Below the pieces are notes generated by a model. That model saw nothing but the letters and a program-made list of their open reading frames with translations, did no database searches and had not been told where the DNA came from. Shown piece after piece: positions 45,881 through 58,300 of a DNA stretch of 64,000 nucleotides. This stretch comes from Oryza sativa Japonica Group (taxonomy: Eukaryota > Streptophyta > Magnoliopsida > Poales > Poaceae): NCBI RefSeq assembly GCF_034140825.1, contig NC_089039.1:23171501-23235500 (forward strand), in the 5' to 3' direction. The translations under genes and the position numbers were made by a program. Positions within the stretch are counted from its first letter, which is position 1. Every line of letters begins with the position of its first letter.

Positions 45881-47996
45881 GGCTCTCGGGCTGCAACTGC
45901 TCGTCTAATTTTCTTGGTTTGCTGTTCTCAGTTAGCCCTTTTCTCTCTTCGGGGACGTATCTTCTGGTTGTGATATAAAATTCTCTCTTCTACTTGTTTA
46001 TTAGGTGCTGCTGAGTTCATTGCAAATGTATTCCTTCGGAGTCCCGACCTGTTTAATTTATATGCTTTTCCACGAGGCATGTATACTAAGGAAAGTGAGG
46101 GATTGTCATCAGGTGAATTTACTGGATTGTAAATTGCCTATGCAAATGTATTAGATGGAAATGATCTTGAGGTCAAATAATACATTGACACCTGAATCTC
46201 ATTTGTTGATAGCTTCTGATCTTATTGAACACATAAAACTGAGCTAATACAAAGTTAAATTGATCCAATGAATGTTGAGTTCATGATATAACACTATTTC
46301 CACTCTTTGATGTTTCACATTTGTTATGTTCCATTGTTGCCTTAAATGGTTACGCACGGTCGATCAGTCTTTACAACTCTGAATTAGCAAGAATTGGGTA
46401 CGTTTGCAGAATTACAGATGATATAACATCGGTCATTGACATTTTCTTCAAGTAGTTGAGACTGAAAAACTACTGCTGGACAAAACCAGTAACTTGCTAT
46501 TCTTGGGCACATAATATTCAAGGCTGATACCCTGGTGAAGTTGATCGTTCTGCTCTGTTAAATAGTCGGCGAGGTACCCATGAAAGGGAGCAAAATGTCT
46601 GTCATTGGGTGAGTCCAAGTCATACAATGAACCTTCTTTCAAAGGTTAGTCTTTTGGGACTTTGATAGATCCTGTGTGGCTTGTGCTCACTTTCCGTATA
46701 TCTGATCAGGAGTATGATGTTTGAGTCGCATCCGGCTCCCTCATTCTTCTCCCCTGAAGTCTAGTGATCTAGTCATGGGACATGTATCAACTCCTATTTC
46801 AGTCCATTTCTGTGCAGAAATCATAGTATGATCGCGAGAAGCGTGACATGAAATGGCCACCAACCGTCCCACCTGTTGCCCAGACAGATCGTCCGCGATC
46901 TGTCACCCGTCGCCTTTCTGTTGCGAGCTGCATGCTTTTGCCTTCACCTGTTGCTTCGACAAGAGATCATGGGGGGCGCCGCGCCACCGGCCGGAGGCCG
47001 TCAGGCAGGCAGCGCCACCAAACTTTACTGACGGTCTTGCCGGTGCCGAACTACCCACAATATTGCTCTGTGCCGTCTCAGCTGTAAAAGGCTGTTGACT
47101 GCGGTTAGAGTACTAGCGTGTCGTATGTTCCTGGCAGGAAAGCTTTGGTTTCCTCTGCTGAATTGTTGTACTCTGAAGTGATGGCCTCTGGGTGTAGCAC
47201 CGGTCTTGTGTCTGTTTTCGTTGGGGTTCGGCTGGCGGAGATGGCTTTGGATTTTGCTGGGTAATCAGAATTTTCTTGGCAAGTTCGAGTAGAACTTTGC
47301 AGCATAACGTCGATATCCATAATCCATCCACTCGTCCAGCCTTGGTAGAACGCCTACACGGTGTCCCTGTTACTCGTAAGCGCGTGACCGCTCATAGCAG
47401 TCTCCGGGTGCAACCAATGGCTGTTTGCCACCGTCCAGAAACTCCGGCAGCGTCGAGCCGCCCTCAACTCCGCTGCGTCCAGAAACTAGTGTACCACTCC
47501 AGTAGTTTATGGCATGTGGAAAATGTGTAGTTAGAAAGATTTCGACTAGTGTACAAGCAAGCATCATACCAGACATTTCATCAGAATCGAAACGGTTCCC
47601 TATGAATGATGAAGACAATCCCTGGTATAATTACCATGCAGGACTGGCAAACATACCAACATATGAGTGCACGAACCAAAGCATCTTTGGTCTAAACAGT
47701 TTCCCAAAAATTTTATTGCCTCCACCAATTGCAGCATTTGTATTCCAGTTGTACAAACGTTGTTCTTGACATCACTTGGTGCAAAAAGAAGGGAAAACTT
47801 CTCAGAAGTGCAAAATGCCGAACAGTATTAGATACTCTAGGCTCCTCGTGCCGATAAAAGAGCGTCATAGCACAGGTGAAGTCAATGAAATGCAAATATG
47901 TTTGTTGGGAAGTTTGATTAAGCAGGAAAGAATATAAGGGGCAGCAATAGCATTCTACGGGAGAAGCTAACTTTGGCTAAAAGGTATTTCTGGTCA
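45881..47996. other. Intergenic between convergent genes
   Basis: The 3' UTRs of the RING gene (plus) and the SAM50-like gene (minus) face each other here. Short open frames at 46848-47100 and 47276-47530 have no recognisable product. No repeat was identified. Confidence 0.4.
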
Positions 47997-50900
47997 CTAC
48001 AGGGGTGACGAAAAGCTGAACTGTATTCCCGTTCTCCCAGAGTCATGCTCAGCCTGCTTCAAAATGTAACAGTAGTTCACCTGGATTACAAAAGACAAAA
48101 GATATCAGTGTTGATACAGTCAATTGGCATTCGTGATGTGTAGAGTCTCAGGAAATAAAGTAGAAAGGTACCTCCACTCGGAAAAGCTTAGTAGGCAAAA
48201 TAATGCCAACACCTGCAGAGCTCCTAAATGTACGCCCAAATTCAGAAAGTGAGAACTTCTTATACTCACCCTCCGACAGTTTCGCAAGGTTCCCAGCAGT
48301 TAGAAATGCATGACCATGTATTCCAGCATCTCTAAATATCTTCAGAGGCAAATCAAACGAAAGGTCAGCAAAGGCAGAGACAGCAAGATCACCACCCAAG
48401 TAATCCCGCCCTGGTGAGGCAGCAGATCCATCCTCAGATTCACTAGGGACAAGCCTCCGTGGTTCTGTTGGACCAATCCCTCTTGTTCTGAAACCCAACA
48501 AGGATGACAGTCCACTCAAGCTGCAAACTGGAGAAGAATGACCTCCGAGGTAAAATCTATCAGGCACAGATGAAGATAGATTCATAAATCCTCTCCCCAG
48601 TGGAAGAATGGCACCCACTCCAAGGCCAACATTGAGAGCACTATTATAGAATCCCAAAGGTACAGCACCACGAACATCAAACTCCTGAAGTAAAAAAAAA
48701 GAGCAAGTCATATTTGGGACGAAACGAAAAGTGTATTTTCCAGCAGTTTCATCATACATGGATTGTGGAAACAAAAGCAATAAAAGGATCAATGTAACCC
48801 AATCAAAATTATGAAAACAGACAGGGAGCTGGGAAAGAACCTGGCGGAAAAATCTCAACCCTTTGCTATCCCATAGACCTCCAACTTGAGAAGTTGAGAG
48901 AAACGCGTATCCTTTTGTTGGCCTGAGATGTGAATTCCTTTGATCAATCTTGTATGTATATTTCAACGCAGAGAGAAGATTGTGCCCTAATTGCCTCCTT
49001 ATGGACTTCGATGAGACTTGTGATGGATCAGTTAAGGTACGCCATGTAAGATTATAAGACAAATCATGTTGCATGGTTGAAATCAAACCAAATGAAAGGC
49101 CAAGCAGGCGCTCCTTGTAAGAAGAAAATTTCAGCCAATCTTGGGACGACAATGACGCCCGAGCCATCAAGGGTGTTGATATTGATTTAAATCTTGGCAG
49201 GGACACTCCAATGCCAACCTCAGATGTCTGATCCCAACTGTATGCACCTGAAGCATCCCAGATGTCACCATAGCCAAACAGGTTCTTCAACTTAACCGAG
49301 CCTTCAAGTGACCAAGATCTTGCCTACAGAAGTAGTGTACAGAGTCATACTTCAGGTGCAGAAATAGAGAGCTGACTGGAACACATCATTCAGTAATTAA
49401 ATGCTATAATGATTTTTTCTGCTCCTATTCTGTCTATACAAGAAGTCCAGTAAGCATCATTACCTGCAATTTTATCTCTATTTGGTTCAGGATGACTTAC
49501 CACTTTGAAAGTTGATTTCATCTCGGATGAAAAAAAGTTCTTTTATAAAATACACAATGCAATAAGATTGTTTGATAATCAGAAAACAATGTGTCTTATT
49601 ACCTTTTTATTTCAATTGAAACACAGTGGAATCTATGGTCAATATTGCAATTGCAGTCATTTTGGGTACTGGGAAAACTAGGCATGCAAGAAGAATACAG
49701 GACAAACAAGCAAAACATACCAATATTTGCAAATATACTGTACAAATCAATTAATCAATACTCAATTGCAACACTTCTATGTTGAACTCCAAAAAGTGAA
49801 CTCACAGCTAGACTAGACAGAAAATTTGCCCTCTTGATCAGATAAAATTTCCTTTGCACTAGTCTTATGTACTAGGCTATCTGGGTTAGGGGAAATTTAC
49901 CAGGTAACATGAATAAACTGGAAAACAACATCACTGAGACCAGGAGCCACAAGTCAGTGAAGCATCAATGCTAATACCTTATTTTTCAAACTCACATGAT
50001 CTTTGTAGTGTTGTTGGTAAATTTGTGCCGCTCAAATATAGACCAAAATGTTGTGATGACTTAAGATCTCCAATTAAATAAGCCTAAATATCAGTTTACA
50101 ACACAATTTCTCCACAAAATAGCTGAACATACTCCCGTATCTCTATCGGTTAAATCGAGATTTAGTTGACTAGTGTTGATTGCAGTAGAAAAATTTGATG
50201 GCTGATATGTTGCAAGTTATAAATAAGGCACAAGTGATCAAAACAATTTCTAGTAGCTATATTTTTGTGCACCAATTTAGAAGGTTCTTGACCTACCAGG
50301 TCCAAACATCTAGTGGTGTGAATAAGAAAATTTTCATGTGAACTCATATTTGGATCGAAATACAGAAACGAGTGCCCTACTTTAATGCTCACAGTTTCTA
50401 TATTCATGTGTTAAAGGTTGTATGTGATATGCCCAGTAAACACCAAAAGGGGGGTAGGAGAGGCTAATGTTGTAACAGGGGACTACAGTATGGCAGTACG
50501 TACAGAGATTAACTGATAAACTTATTAACTCACATAGGCTGCAAATATTACTGTCAGCTTGTGTATTTGATTGGGGAGTCAAAATGGAATTTCATTCTCA
50601 TGCAGTCATGCTCAATATTGGCCATAGCATGATATAGATAGCTGCCCAAGCATTAGTATGCTGATATAACACTTTGAACACTTATTGTGTTTTCTTCAGT
50701 GAAGAGCACAGTTTGCAAATCCAAATCTAACATGTATTTGAAAATACAAATCCCTGATAAGTGTTTATCTGAATGGCAAGATCATAAATCAATCGGGATG
50801 ATCCAATCAGTTCAGCACGCCAGGTTTCATTAATTAATTGATCTAGACAACTAGAGGCTGAGTGCATAAATAGTCTCTTCTAGTCATGCCTCTGAGAAGT

Positions 50901-51938
50901 TTACCTATTTAGTACTGTAGCTTTGCTAGCATACTTGCTCAATAAACAGATACCCTTATGGAGGCTCAAATATCTGTTAGTGCTATGTATCGAGTCCAAA
51001 CTCATGATAAACATCATAAACCATTGGGGAAATGCCAACATGAATAAATCACAAGCTTTTGTTTGTACCTAGTTATCCTTCCAATTAGATGATAAGGAAG
51101 ATGATCAATCCCTGAAATATGTATACGGCGGCTAAATACAAACTCCCGCTGCTTGGAGTTTGTATTTAGCCGCCGTAGTTTTTTAAGCTCCAGCTTCTTT
51201 TTTCCTTTTTATTCCCTTCCCTCTGCATAAGCCAGTCTGGCTGATTGCGTCGTGTAACTATAACTCTTTTCTTCTAATATATTGACGTGCAATCCTTTTG
51301 CGCGTTCGCGAAAAATGTATAGGAATAGCTAAATACGAATCTACATCCCAACCCAGACCTCATAACATCAATCAACTTATGCTCAAGTTTTTAACTAAGG
51401 GCAATTCCGCCATCAAATGCAGTCACCAAACAATCGAACCAACTGGAGATCTCACCTCAGGCTTGGAGTATACTCCCGCACTCCCCGTGATAGGGTTGGC
51501 GGCCTCGACGACCTCGACGACGACGTTGGTGGTGCCGGGCAGCTCTGGTGGGCCGGCGTCGAGCGTGATGTTGACGGAGTCGAACACGTCGAGCTGGCGC
51601 AGGCGCGCGCTGGCGATGCTGGCGTTGCGCAGCAGGTCCTGCACGGTGGGGGCGGCGCGGAGGAGCTCGGCGACCTCCGCCTCGATGAGCTCCTCCTTCG
51701 TCTTGGCGTTGCCCTTGATGATCACGTCGTGGACGCGGATGCCCACGGGGTCCGACGACAGCCGCTTGAACACGGCCTGCACCTTCTCCCGCTCCGCCGC
51801 CACGGCTGCCGGCCCGTCCAGCTCCACCTCCTCCTCCTCCTCATCCTCCTCCTCGTACTCCTCCGCCGCCGCATTGGCTCCCGCCGCGGCCTCCCGGTGC
51901 TCCGCGTCGTTAGGGTTTTGGTCGGCGGCGGTCGCCAT
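47997..51938 (-). CDS. SAM50-like Omp85 beta-barrel protein, mitochondrial outer membrane (520 aa)
   Basis: Minus-strand exons: 51938-51456, 49323-48841, 48684-48172, 48080-47997. All introns are phase 0 and GT-AG, giving 520 aa. SAM50 is the core of the sorting and assembly machinery that inserts beta-barrel proteins into the mitochondrial outer membrane. Seen: an acidic, Glu-rich N-terminus (EEYEEEDEEEEEVELDG), one POTRA-like domain at about 65-155 (VHDVIIKGNAKTKEELIEAE ... NVVVEVVEA), then an Omp85/D15 barrel ending KTGIQFSF-like (GRTGIQFSFSSPL), the typical Omp85 C-terminal strand. The length is normal for plant SAM50. The start is the first ATG in a good context (gccATGg). A further in-frame start upstream near 52055 would add about 39 residues and is judged less likely. 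TOC75-type chloroplast barrels are longer, with a transit peptide. Confidence 0.92.
51124..51177. repeat. Perfect 23-bp inverted repeat with 8-nt loop in SAM50 intron 1
   Basis: Arms 51124-51146 and 51155-51177 are exact complements (tacggcggctaaatacaaac plus three more bases). The loop is cgctgctt. It lies in the 2.1-kb first intron, about 280 bp after the exon 1 donor in transcript order. The rest of that intron (49324-51455) shows nothing recognised. Confidence 0.9.
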
Positions 51939-52074
51939 GGTTGGGGACTTGGGGTTTGGGAGAGTTTCGGGGAGAAGGGGAATGAGGAGTTGAGAGGAGA
52001 GGAGGCGTTTCGTGCTTAGCAATCTGGACAGGCTGTACCGAGATTTCATGCCCATCTAGCCAAAAACAGAGAAT

Positions 52075-52127
52075 GGCCCATGGGCCTCATTTCCAATTAC
52101 TACACGAGGCCCACAAGAGGCAGCCCA
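52075..52127 (-). promoter_or_regulatory. Site II (TGGGCC/T) cluster upstream of SAM50
   Basis: Four motifs within about 50 bp: GGCCCA 52075-52080, TGGGCC 52081-52086, GGCCCA 52108-52113, AGCCCA 52122-52127. They lie 137-190 bp upstream of the SAM50 start. Site II motifs are known to be common in promoters of plant nuclear genes for mitochondrial and ribosomal proteins. Confidence 0.6.
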
Positions 52128-53398
52128 CTTAAAAAACCATTGTACTATGGCCACTGCTAAATCACAAAATCATCGTAGCAAAAAAAAAAAAAAAAAAACC
52201 GCAGACACTGATGTCAGGGAGAAGCACCGACACAGCATCAGATTCAGATTCTCAAACAATTTACTTAAGGGAGAACATGATCAAAATATTCAACGGTCGC
52301 ACAGTACTCTGCAACCAGTTCGATCAGGCGAGAACATGATCAAGCATTCAAAGAAGCTGAAAGTCTGAAGCCTTAAAAATAAGGGTTAATGGTGTATTCT
52401 GCTGCTAATCTTCTGCAGGATGGTTCTTCCGAGAAATGCCTCTGTTAGTACCAGCAATAGCAATTAACACCACCGTCCTGGGAATCAAACACTTGGAAAG
52501 TACTGGCACCGATGAATTGCCCTTCGTCTCGAGCAGGGCAGGCAGGCTGCTTAATATCAAGGATAGTCATTTGTCAGCCACTCTTGACTTACTACCGAAT
52601 TAGCCATGATAATTAGGGCATGTGCAACCCATGAAATTTGCGGGTGCCAAGAACAGTGAGAGCGGCTTGGTACCATATCTGACTTTGAAAACTAGTACCC
52701 AGCCCGTACTAATTAGGAGTACCATGAGAGGTACCGTATGGCTTTAATTTCGGAAGACTGAAAAATATTGGGAACTATTTTCAGACAGTTTTTTTTCAGC
52801 TTATTCACTAGATTATTGCTGCGGGTTATATACTCCGTGTTTCTAAAAATATGATTTCTCATAGAACTTTGTCCTACTACAGTTGCTTGGACTAAATATT
52901 CTAATCAAATAAAAAGTCCGTGTCAACAATGAATAATTTGTTTCTCAAATTAGTCCGAGCAAGAATTCTTGTAAGGAAAGAAGGAATAATTTGAGGAACA
53001 AATGGTCAACAGATGTTGATAAAATCCACGCAAAATGTTCAAATTTGAGGATGTTGGTCTATCTCAAAAATACCCAAAGCTTTGAACCTCAAAACTCCCA
53101 ACCATCAAGGCATCAATTAAACTAAACGAAGGTACACGTAGAAATGTTCAGTTCAGCGGAGTGTATCCACCTTTGAAACGCTGGCATTTTAGCCGAAAGA
53201 CCCCCAAAACAAAGCCTTTCGGCAACCTCCAAAGAGGCCTATAAACACCGTCACGAGATTTCGAGCGCCCCCCCTCCCGCCGACGGGCAAAAAAACACCA
53301 ACGCCCAACTAACCACTGGGGCGCGTCCTCCCTTCGCCGTTTCCCTCGCGCCAATGCCCCCCCGACCCGCACCAACCGCCTCATCATCATCACGCGGC
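52128..53398. other. Shared upstream region of the SAM50-like and DUF688-type genes
   Basis: The two genes are divergent with 1.48 kb between start codons. A 19-base-class A tract lies near 52180. A motif resembling a Stowaway end (actccgtgtttctaaaaata) occurs at about 52831, but no matching second end was found. Confidence 0.45.
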
Positions 53399-53415
53399 CA
53401 TTTTATACGCCTCCC

Positions 53416-54879
53416 ATGCAGCTGGTCCACGAACGTGTGGCACCACCACCTGCTGCCGAGCTAGCCGGGCGCCGCGGCGGCGGCGGCGGCGAAGGCATGG
53501 AGATCGTGACGGCGAGGGTAGGCGGGTGCGGGTACGGGTACGAGGAGGAGGGAGGCACGAGGCGGCAGCAGCGGCGGCGGCGCAAGGTGAGCGACGGGCA
53601 CGTGGTGGCGCAGCTGCTCGATTCGCCGCTCCCGACGCCGCGGCGGTCCTGCTGCGGGTCGTCGTCGGCGGCGGGGACCCCGCGCAGCGCCGCGCGGTGC
53701 GGTGGTGGTGGCTCCCCCGGCGCGCCGCCGTCGTCGCCACCGTTGTCGCCGCAGCGGACGCACGTGCCGTTCTCGTGGGAGAGCTCCCCCGGCGTGCCCA
53801 AGGACGCCGCGTGCGGCCGAAAGGTGGTGAGGGAGGTGCTGCCACCGAGGCCGCCGCCGGGGCGGGGCGGCGGCGGCGGTGGCTCCCCGGCTCATGCGCA
53901 CGCGAGGGCATACTTCGGGAACGCCACCGAGACGACGAGCAGCGACGACGACGACTCGGACGACACGTTCTCCGACGCGCTCGACAGGATCTCGGCGTCC
54001 GACCGGTTCGCGGCGTTCTCTTCCCGGCTGAGCTCCATCGACGGCGCCGGGTCGCTGCGGTTGCCGAGCTTCATCATGGACCGCTTCCTCCCGGCCGCCA
54101 ACGCCATCGCCACCACCTCCGCCGACAAGCGCCCGAAGAAAACTCCGCGCCGCGGCGCCCGCAGCTCCAAGCAAGACGAGGAGGCGACGGCCTCGGCAAG
54201 ACGCCGGGCGCAGTCGCTGCGCCGCGCTTCCGGCCGCGAGCAACCGAAGCAACCCCCGCCGCGCCACCACGTCTCCACTCTCCAACGCAAGGAGAGTGAG
54301 CCGCCGCCGCCGCCGCGACAGAGCAGGGACATCGACGAGGAGACGCAGAGCGACGAGATGTCCCCGAGGTCGTGCGGGTTCATGCTGTTCCTCCCATGGA
54401 GCGTCAAGCCGGTGCTCTGCGGGTTCGCGCGCAGCCGTACGTCGCGCGCCGCCGACGCGTCCACCACCGCGTCCTCCCCACCACGCCGCAGCGTCACGCT
54501 AGGCAACGCCCTGGAGAAGGAGAAGGAGAAGGAGAAGGACAAGAGCAAGCTACGCGGCGGCGGCGGCGACCCGTCGCGCTGGTCCGACGAGAAGAGCGGC
54601 AGCGGCAGGGAGTGGTCGAGCCCAGGATGGGGCACGGCGATCCTCGGCACGAGCAAGCGATACTGCGCCGACGCGAGGAAGGCTCTGAGCAGGCTGGCTC
54701 GTTCGGCGACGGACGGCCGTGGCAGCCCGAGGGTAACAGGGGAGAGGAGGGCCGGCAAGCCGGCGGCGGCGGCCTCGCCGCGGCGCTCGACGTCCGGCGA
54801 GATCCCGCCGTTGTCGCCGCCGTCCGAGTCATGGCTCAGTCACGCGCGCGGGAGCAGCACACTGAGTAACAAAAGATGA
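53416..54879 (+). CDS. DUF688-type plant protein, intronless (487 aa, or 460 from the second ATG)
   Basis: A single exon to TGA 54879. The family marker is VPFSWESSPGVPK at about residue 117, typical of the plant-only DUF688 family, whose function is not established. The rest is low-complexity: Gly/Pro/Ser/Arg-rich runs, an acidic Ser/Asp stretch (SSDDDDSDDTFSDALDRI) and a Lys/Glu run (EKEKEKEKDKSK). No signal peptide or membrane helix. The first ATG is 53416, but a TATA-like ttttata lies only about 15 bp before it. The ATG at 53497 (MEIVTARVGG, context ggcATGG) may be the real start. The C-terminal part has Arg/Ser-rich segments that could bind nucleic acid or be phosphorylated, which is only a guess. 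Confidence 0.85.
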   Translation: MQLVHERVAPPPAAELAGRRGGGGGEGMEIVTARVGGCGYGYEEEGGTRRQQRRRRKVSDGHVVAQLLDSPLPTPRRSCCGSSSAAGTPRSAARCGGGGSPGAPPSSPPLSPQRTHVPFSWESSPGVPKDAACGRKVVREVLPPRPPPGRGGGGGGSPAHAHARAYFGNATETTSSDDDDSDDTFSDALDRISASDRFAAFSSRLSSIDGAGSLRLPSFIMDRFLPAANAIATTSADKRPKKTPRRGARSSKQDEEATASARRRAQSLRRASGREQPKQPPPRHHVSTLQRKESEPPPPPRQSRDIDEETQSDEMSPRSCGFMLFLPWSVKPVLCGFARSRTSRAADASTTASSPPRRSVTLGNALEKEKEKEKDKSKLRGGGGDPSRWSDEKSGSGREWSSPGWGTAILGTSKRYCADARKALSRLARSATDGRGSPRVTGERRAGKPAAAASPRRSTSGEIPPLSPPSESWLSHARGSSTLSNKR

Positions 54880-55332
54880 TTTTTTTTTTTATCTGCGTGA
54901 GAGCCAACATTGCACATTTGAAGCTGATGATTACTACCAATATACGAATGTTTTCGTCTTCGTTCTTCAGTGTCTCACTCCTATAAATAAACCAAATGAA
55001 CTCGATATTGTATCAAGTATCAACCATCAGACTTCAGGTATCTCTGAGTAGACTCAACTGTTCAAACAAATCTGTTCAGTGCAGGAATTGTGTGTAGAAA
55101 CTAGTAGAAAATTTATACTCCTCGCTTTCGTCACAACTGTTTAGTGGACTTCAGAGATTATGTGTGTTTCATGAACCAAAGAATGAAAGAATGGGTGTGA
55201 GCAGTGCAGGCATATCTGTACAACTGAATTGCCTGCCCAAAATGGGTCCTAAACGACTGTACAATTTGCTGTGATCTAGGCAAGAATGGACACCGTTGCC
55301 GCAGCAATAATATTGCGCAATGAACTGGCTTT
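54880..55332. other. Intergenic between convergent genes
   Basis: Contains the 3' ends of the DUF688-type gene (plus) and the receptor-like gene (minus). Nothing else recognised. Confidence 0.4.
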
Positions 55333-58300
55333 TTATGATGTGATGATCTCAAGTTCAGCCCACCACAACGGACTATTTTTTGGAATCGCCTCTTCTTCAG
55401 AAATCCCAGTGATCTCTTGCATCCATGCGGTTACCTCTGCCACCGTTGGCCTCTCCATGGGATCTTCACTTAAGCATAATTTCACCAGCTTTGTGAGTTC
55501 TCTGACTTGCTCCTCAGGGACTGATTTGAGTGTGGGGTCAACCATGTCCATCAGGGGTTTGTCACCAATGAGGTATCTATGTGCCCAAAGAATAAGGAGG
55601 CCATAATCATCAGAATATGGGCGCCTTCCAGAGATTGTCTCAAGCAGAAGCAAAGCAAACTTATAAACTGTGATGTGCTCATCAGAAGCCTCAGATTTTT
55701 CGTCTTCTTTTTTATCACCCCAAAAACTGATGTCGGAAACCTTTGCAGCATTGTCTTCAGTCAAGTATATGCAAGAAGTACTTAGGTCTCTCAGCAGTAC
55801 AGGAGGGTTCAGCTGTTGCATGTAGTTCAGACAGTACATCACTCCCATCGCTATCCGTAAGCATGACTGCCAGTCTAATTGGTCTGCTTCTTTAACTGCA
55901 ACAACAATGTTTTAATGGTGATCATGAATAGCTGCTGATAGCGTGACTGATCTTGGTGCGAAGAATAACAAACTAAATGTGAAGTTTTCTTACCATGCAA
56001 GTGTTCAAACAGTGTTCCATTTGAAACATACTCAAACACCATCATCCGAGTGAATGGTTCTTCATCTTCACAGTAACCCACAAGGTTCATTAAATTCTTA
56101 TGGCTCACTTTTGATAAGACTTCAACCTAGAACACCATAGCATATCCATGTTAGTAAGTAAACATCTTCCCTGCGGAAGAAATAATACAGAAAAAACCAT
56201 TATATACCTTATCCTTGAATTGTGCTTCAGCTACAGTTGTCCACCCACTTGCGTAAGTCACCAATGTAGACACAGCAGCTATTTCTGCTCCACACGGGAG
56301 AGTTCCTTTATACAATGTGAATCTAGGTAGTGTGTCAATTATGTTGCTGAAACCTTCACAGGCTGTTTCAAGCTCTGAGCGTTTGAATTTAGTTATTCCT
56401 GCAAAACAACAATTGGATGTTGATTCTAAATGCTGCTTTATGCGTCCAAAGAAGAATGAAATATAACATAACTCGGGAACATGCCAAACTCGTTGAAACA
56501 CAACTCAATATGTAAACTGAATAATAATTAAACCAAGAATGGTATAAATTCAATAGCATATCAAATTAACAACCAACCTCCCAAAGTAGCAGTATGTAAT
56601 TGCCCACTTGCTGTTGGAGAAAAAGGTACCACAGTACTAGTCTTCCTGTGCCGGTAACAAAGGATGAGTGCAGCTGACATGGCCACAACCACCAAGCAGG
56701 CCACTCCTCCGATGGATGCATATATTGCTGTCTTGCTCTTGTTTTCTTGGCCTGAAGTTCCGTTTGTAGTGGTGGATACAGAAGGGGCAGGGGAGGGCAT
56801 AGAAGGGGCAGGGGAGGGAATGGGTTCGGAAGGGAGTGGCGGCTGTGGAGAACTTGATCGAGGAGCTACGGGACGATGTGGCACTGTTATATTATCAGGG
56901 TGAGACTTTGGCATTGTAACATTTTCCAGTGGTGATTCAGATGTTCCAGACAAAAGCATCCTGTTCTTTTGGGAACGTTTTTGTTTGCTTGCTAGAAGTT
57001 TTCTTCTTGTGGCATTCTCTTCGTTCCTACTAGAAGATTAAGTGACTGTTAGAGAATAAAAGAATCATCATAAGGTCATCAGGATTTCCATCAACCAAAG
57101 AAACACAGTTAACATTATTACCTAAGTAATGGTACCCCATGCTATAGTTGATAGATTAAAGTACTGAACTACAGTAATGCATATTAATAAAGCTATCCCC
57201 TTCATAAAAAATAAAATAAAAACCAGTCTTCATTCCATTCATTTGCCACACCAAGGAAATGATATAGGTTTAGGAGTTACCATGTGGAGGATCAGTTTTT
57301 ACAGCAGTTTAGCTTGCTTTGACACTTTTCAGTTTTATATAATTTCACTAATTTCAGATACCCTAGAATATATGTTACAATTAAATAAAGGTCTAGGATA
57401 GTAAGAAACTAAGATATTGTTGACACCATAAATACAGTGACAGAATCAAAGAGTTCCCAATTTTATTTTATTTGCTAGAAGAACTTGGACTCAAAATTTT
57501 AAACATTTGCACAAATAACAAGTATCATTAGAAACAGGTACCTTTCTGTAGATATCTTATTTAAAGAAGTCTGGTCCATCGAGGCGAGCTCATATTCAAT
57601 TGGCAAACTGCCAGAAAGTTTGTTGCCTTCGAGAAAGCTGAAACAAGGTACTAATATTAAGATCATGCAGTTGGACTAAATTCAGATTAAAGTGCCATAC
57701 TGAACTTCTCACGTACAGAAATTTCAGGGATAAAATATTTCTTAGCTCCGATGGAAATGGTCCGCTGAAAGTATTGTATCCTAGATCCAACACCTTTAAC
57801 TCATGTAAATATTTCATCTCTGTGGGGATGATTCCATAGAAAGAGTTATTGTGTAGAATGCTGAAACATAAATTAAAAATAGAACAGTAAGTATGTGGAA
57901 TACCGCTTTGCAAGCAAAATGTCAATGTGTTTAGAAGAAAGTACTGAATATGCTTACATGGAACGCATATGGGCAAGTGTTCCAATCTCCTGAGGTAGCA
58001 TACCCTTTAGACCAAGATTTGGTAAGTTCCTACAACAATTGCACACTCAAACTAAGGGGAAACGCAAGCAAAGACATGATCAATAGTAGCATAGGGATAT
58101 ACTATGAATATTAAGTATGACAAAAGAACAAACCGCTGTCTTATTCCAGATTAAAAACCATAGACTCTCTGTGGTGCCATTGCATCACACAATAATAGAT
58201 AACATAGAATTGCAGCAGGCACAATACTGTTAACTGCTACTAAATGAATACCCACACCCACCCGCACAAACTTGTGTGAAAAATGTAAACAAAGACAGTA

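Noticed and set aside
46848-47530. Short plus-strand open frames between the RING and SAM50-like genes
   Set aside because: They begin at ATGs but show no recognisable protein and sit where 3' UTRs are expected.
52831-52860. Possible Stowaway MITE
   Set aside because: Only one end-like motif was seen; no matching opposite end with TA flank was found.
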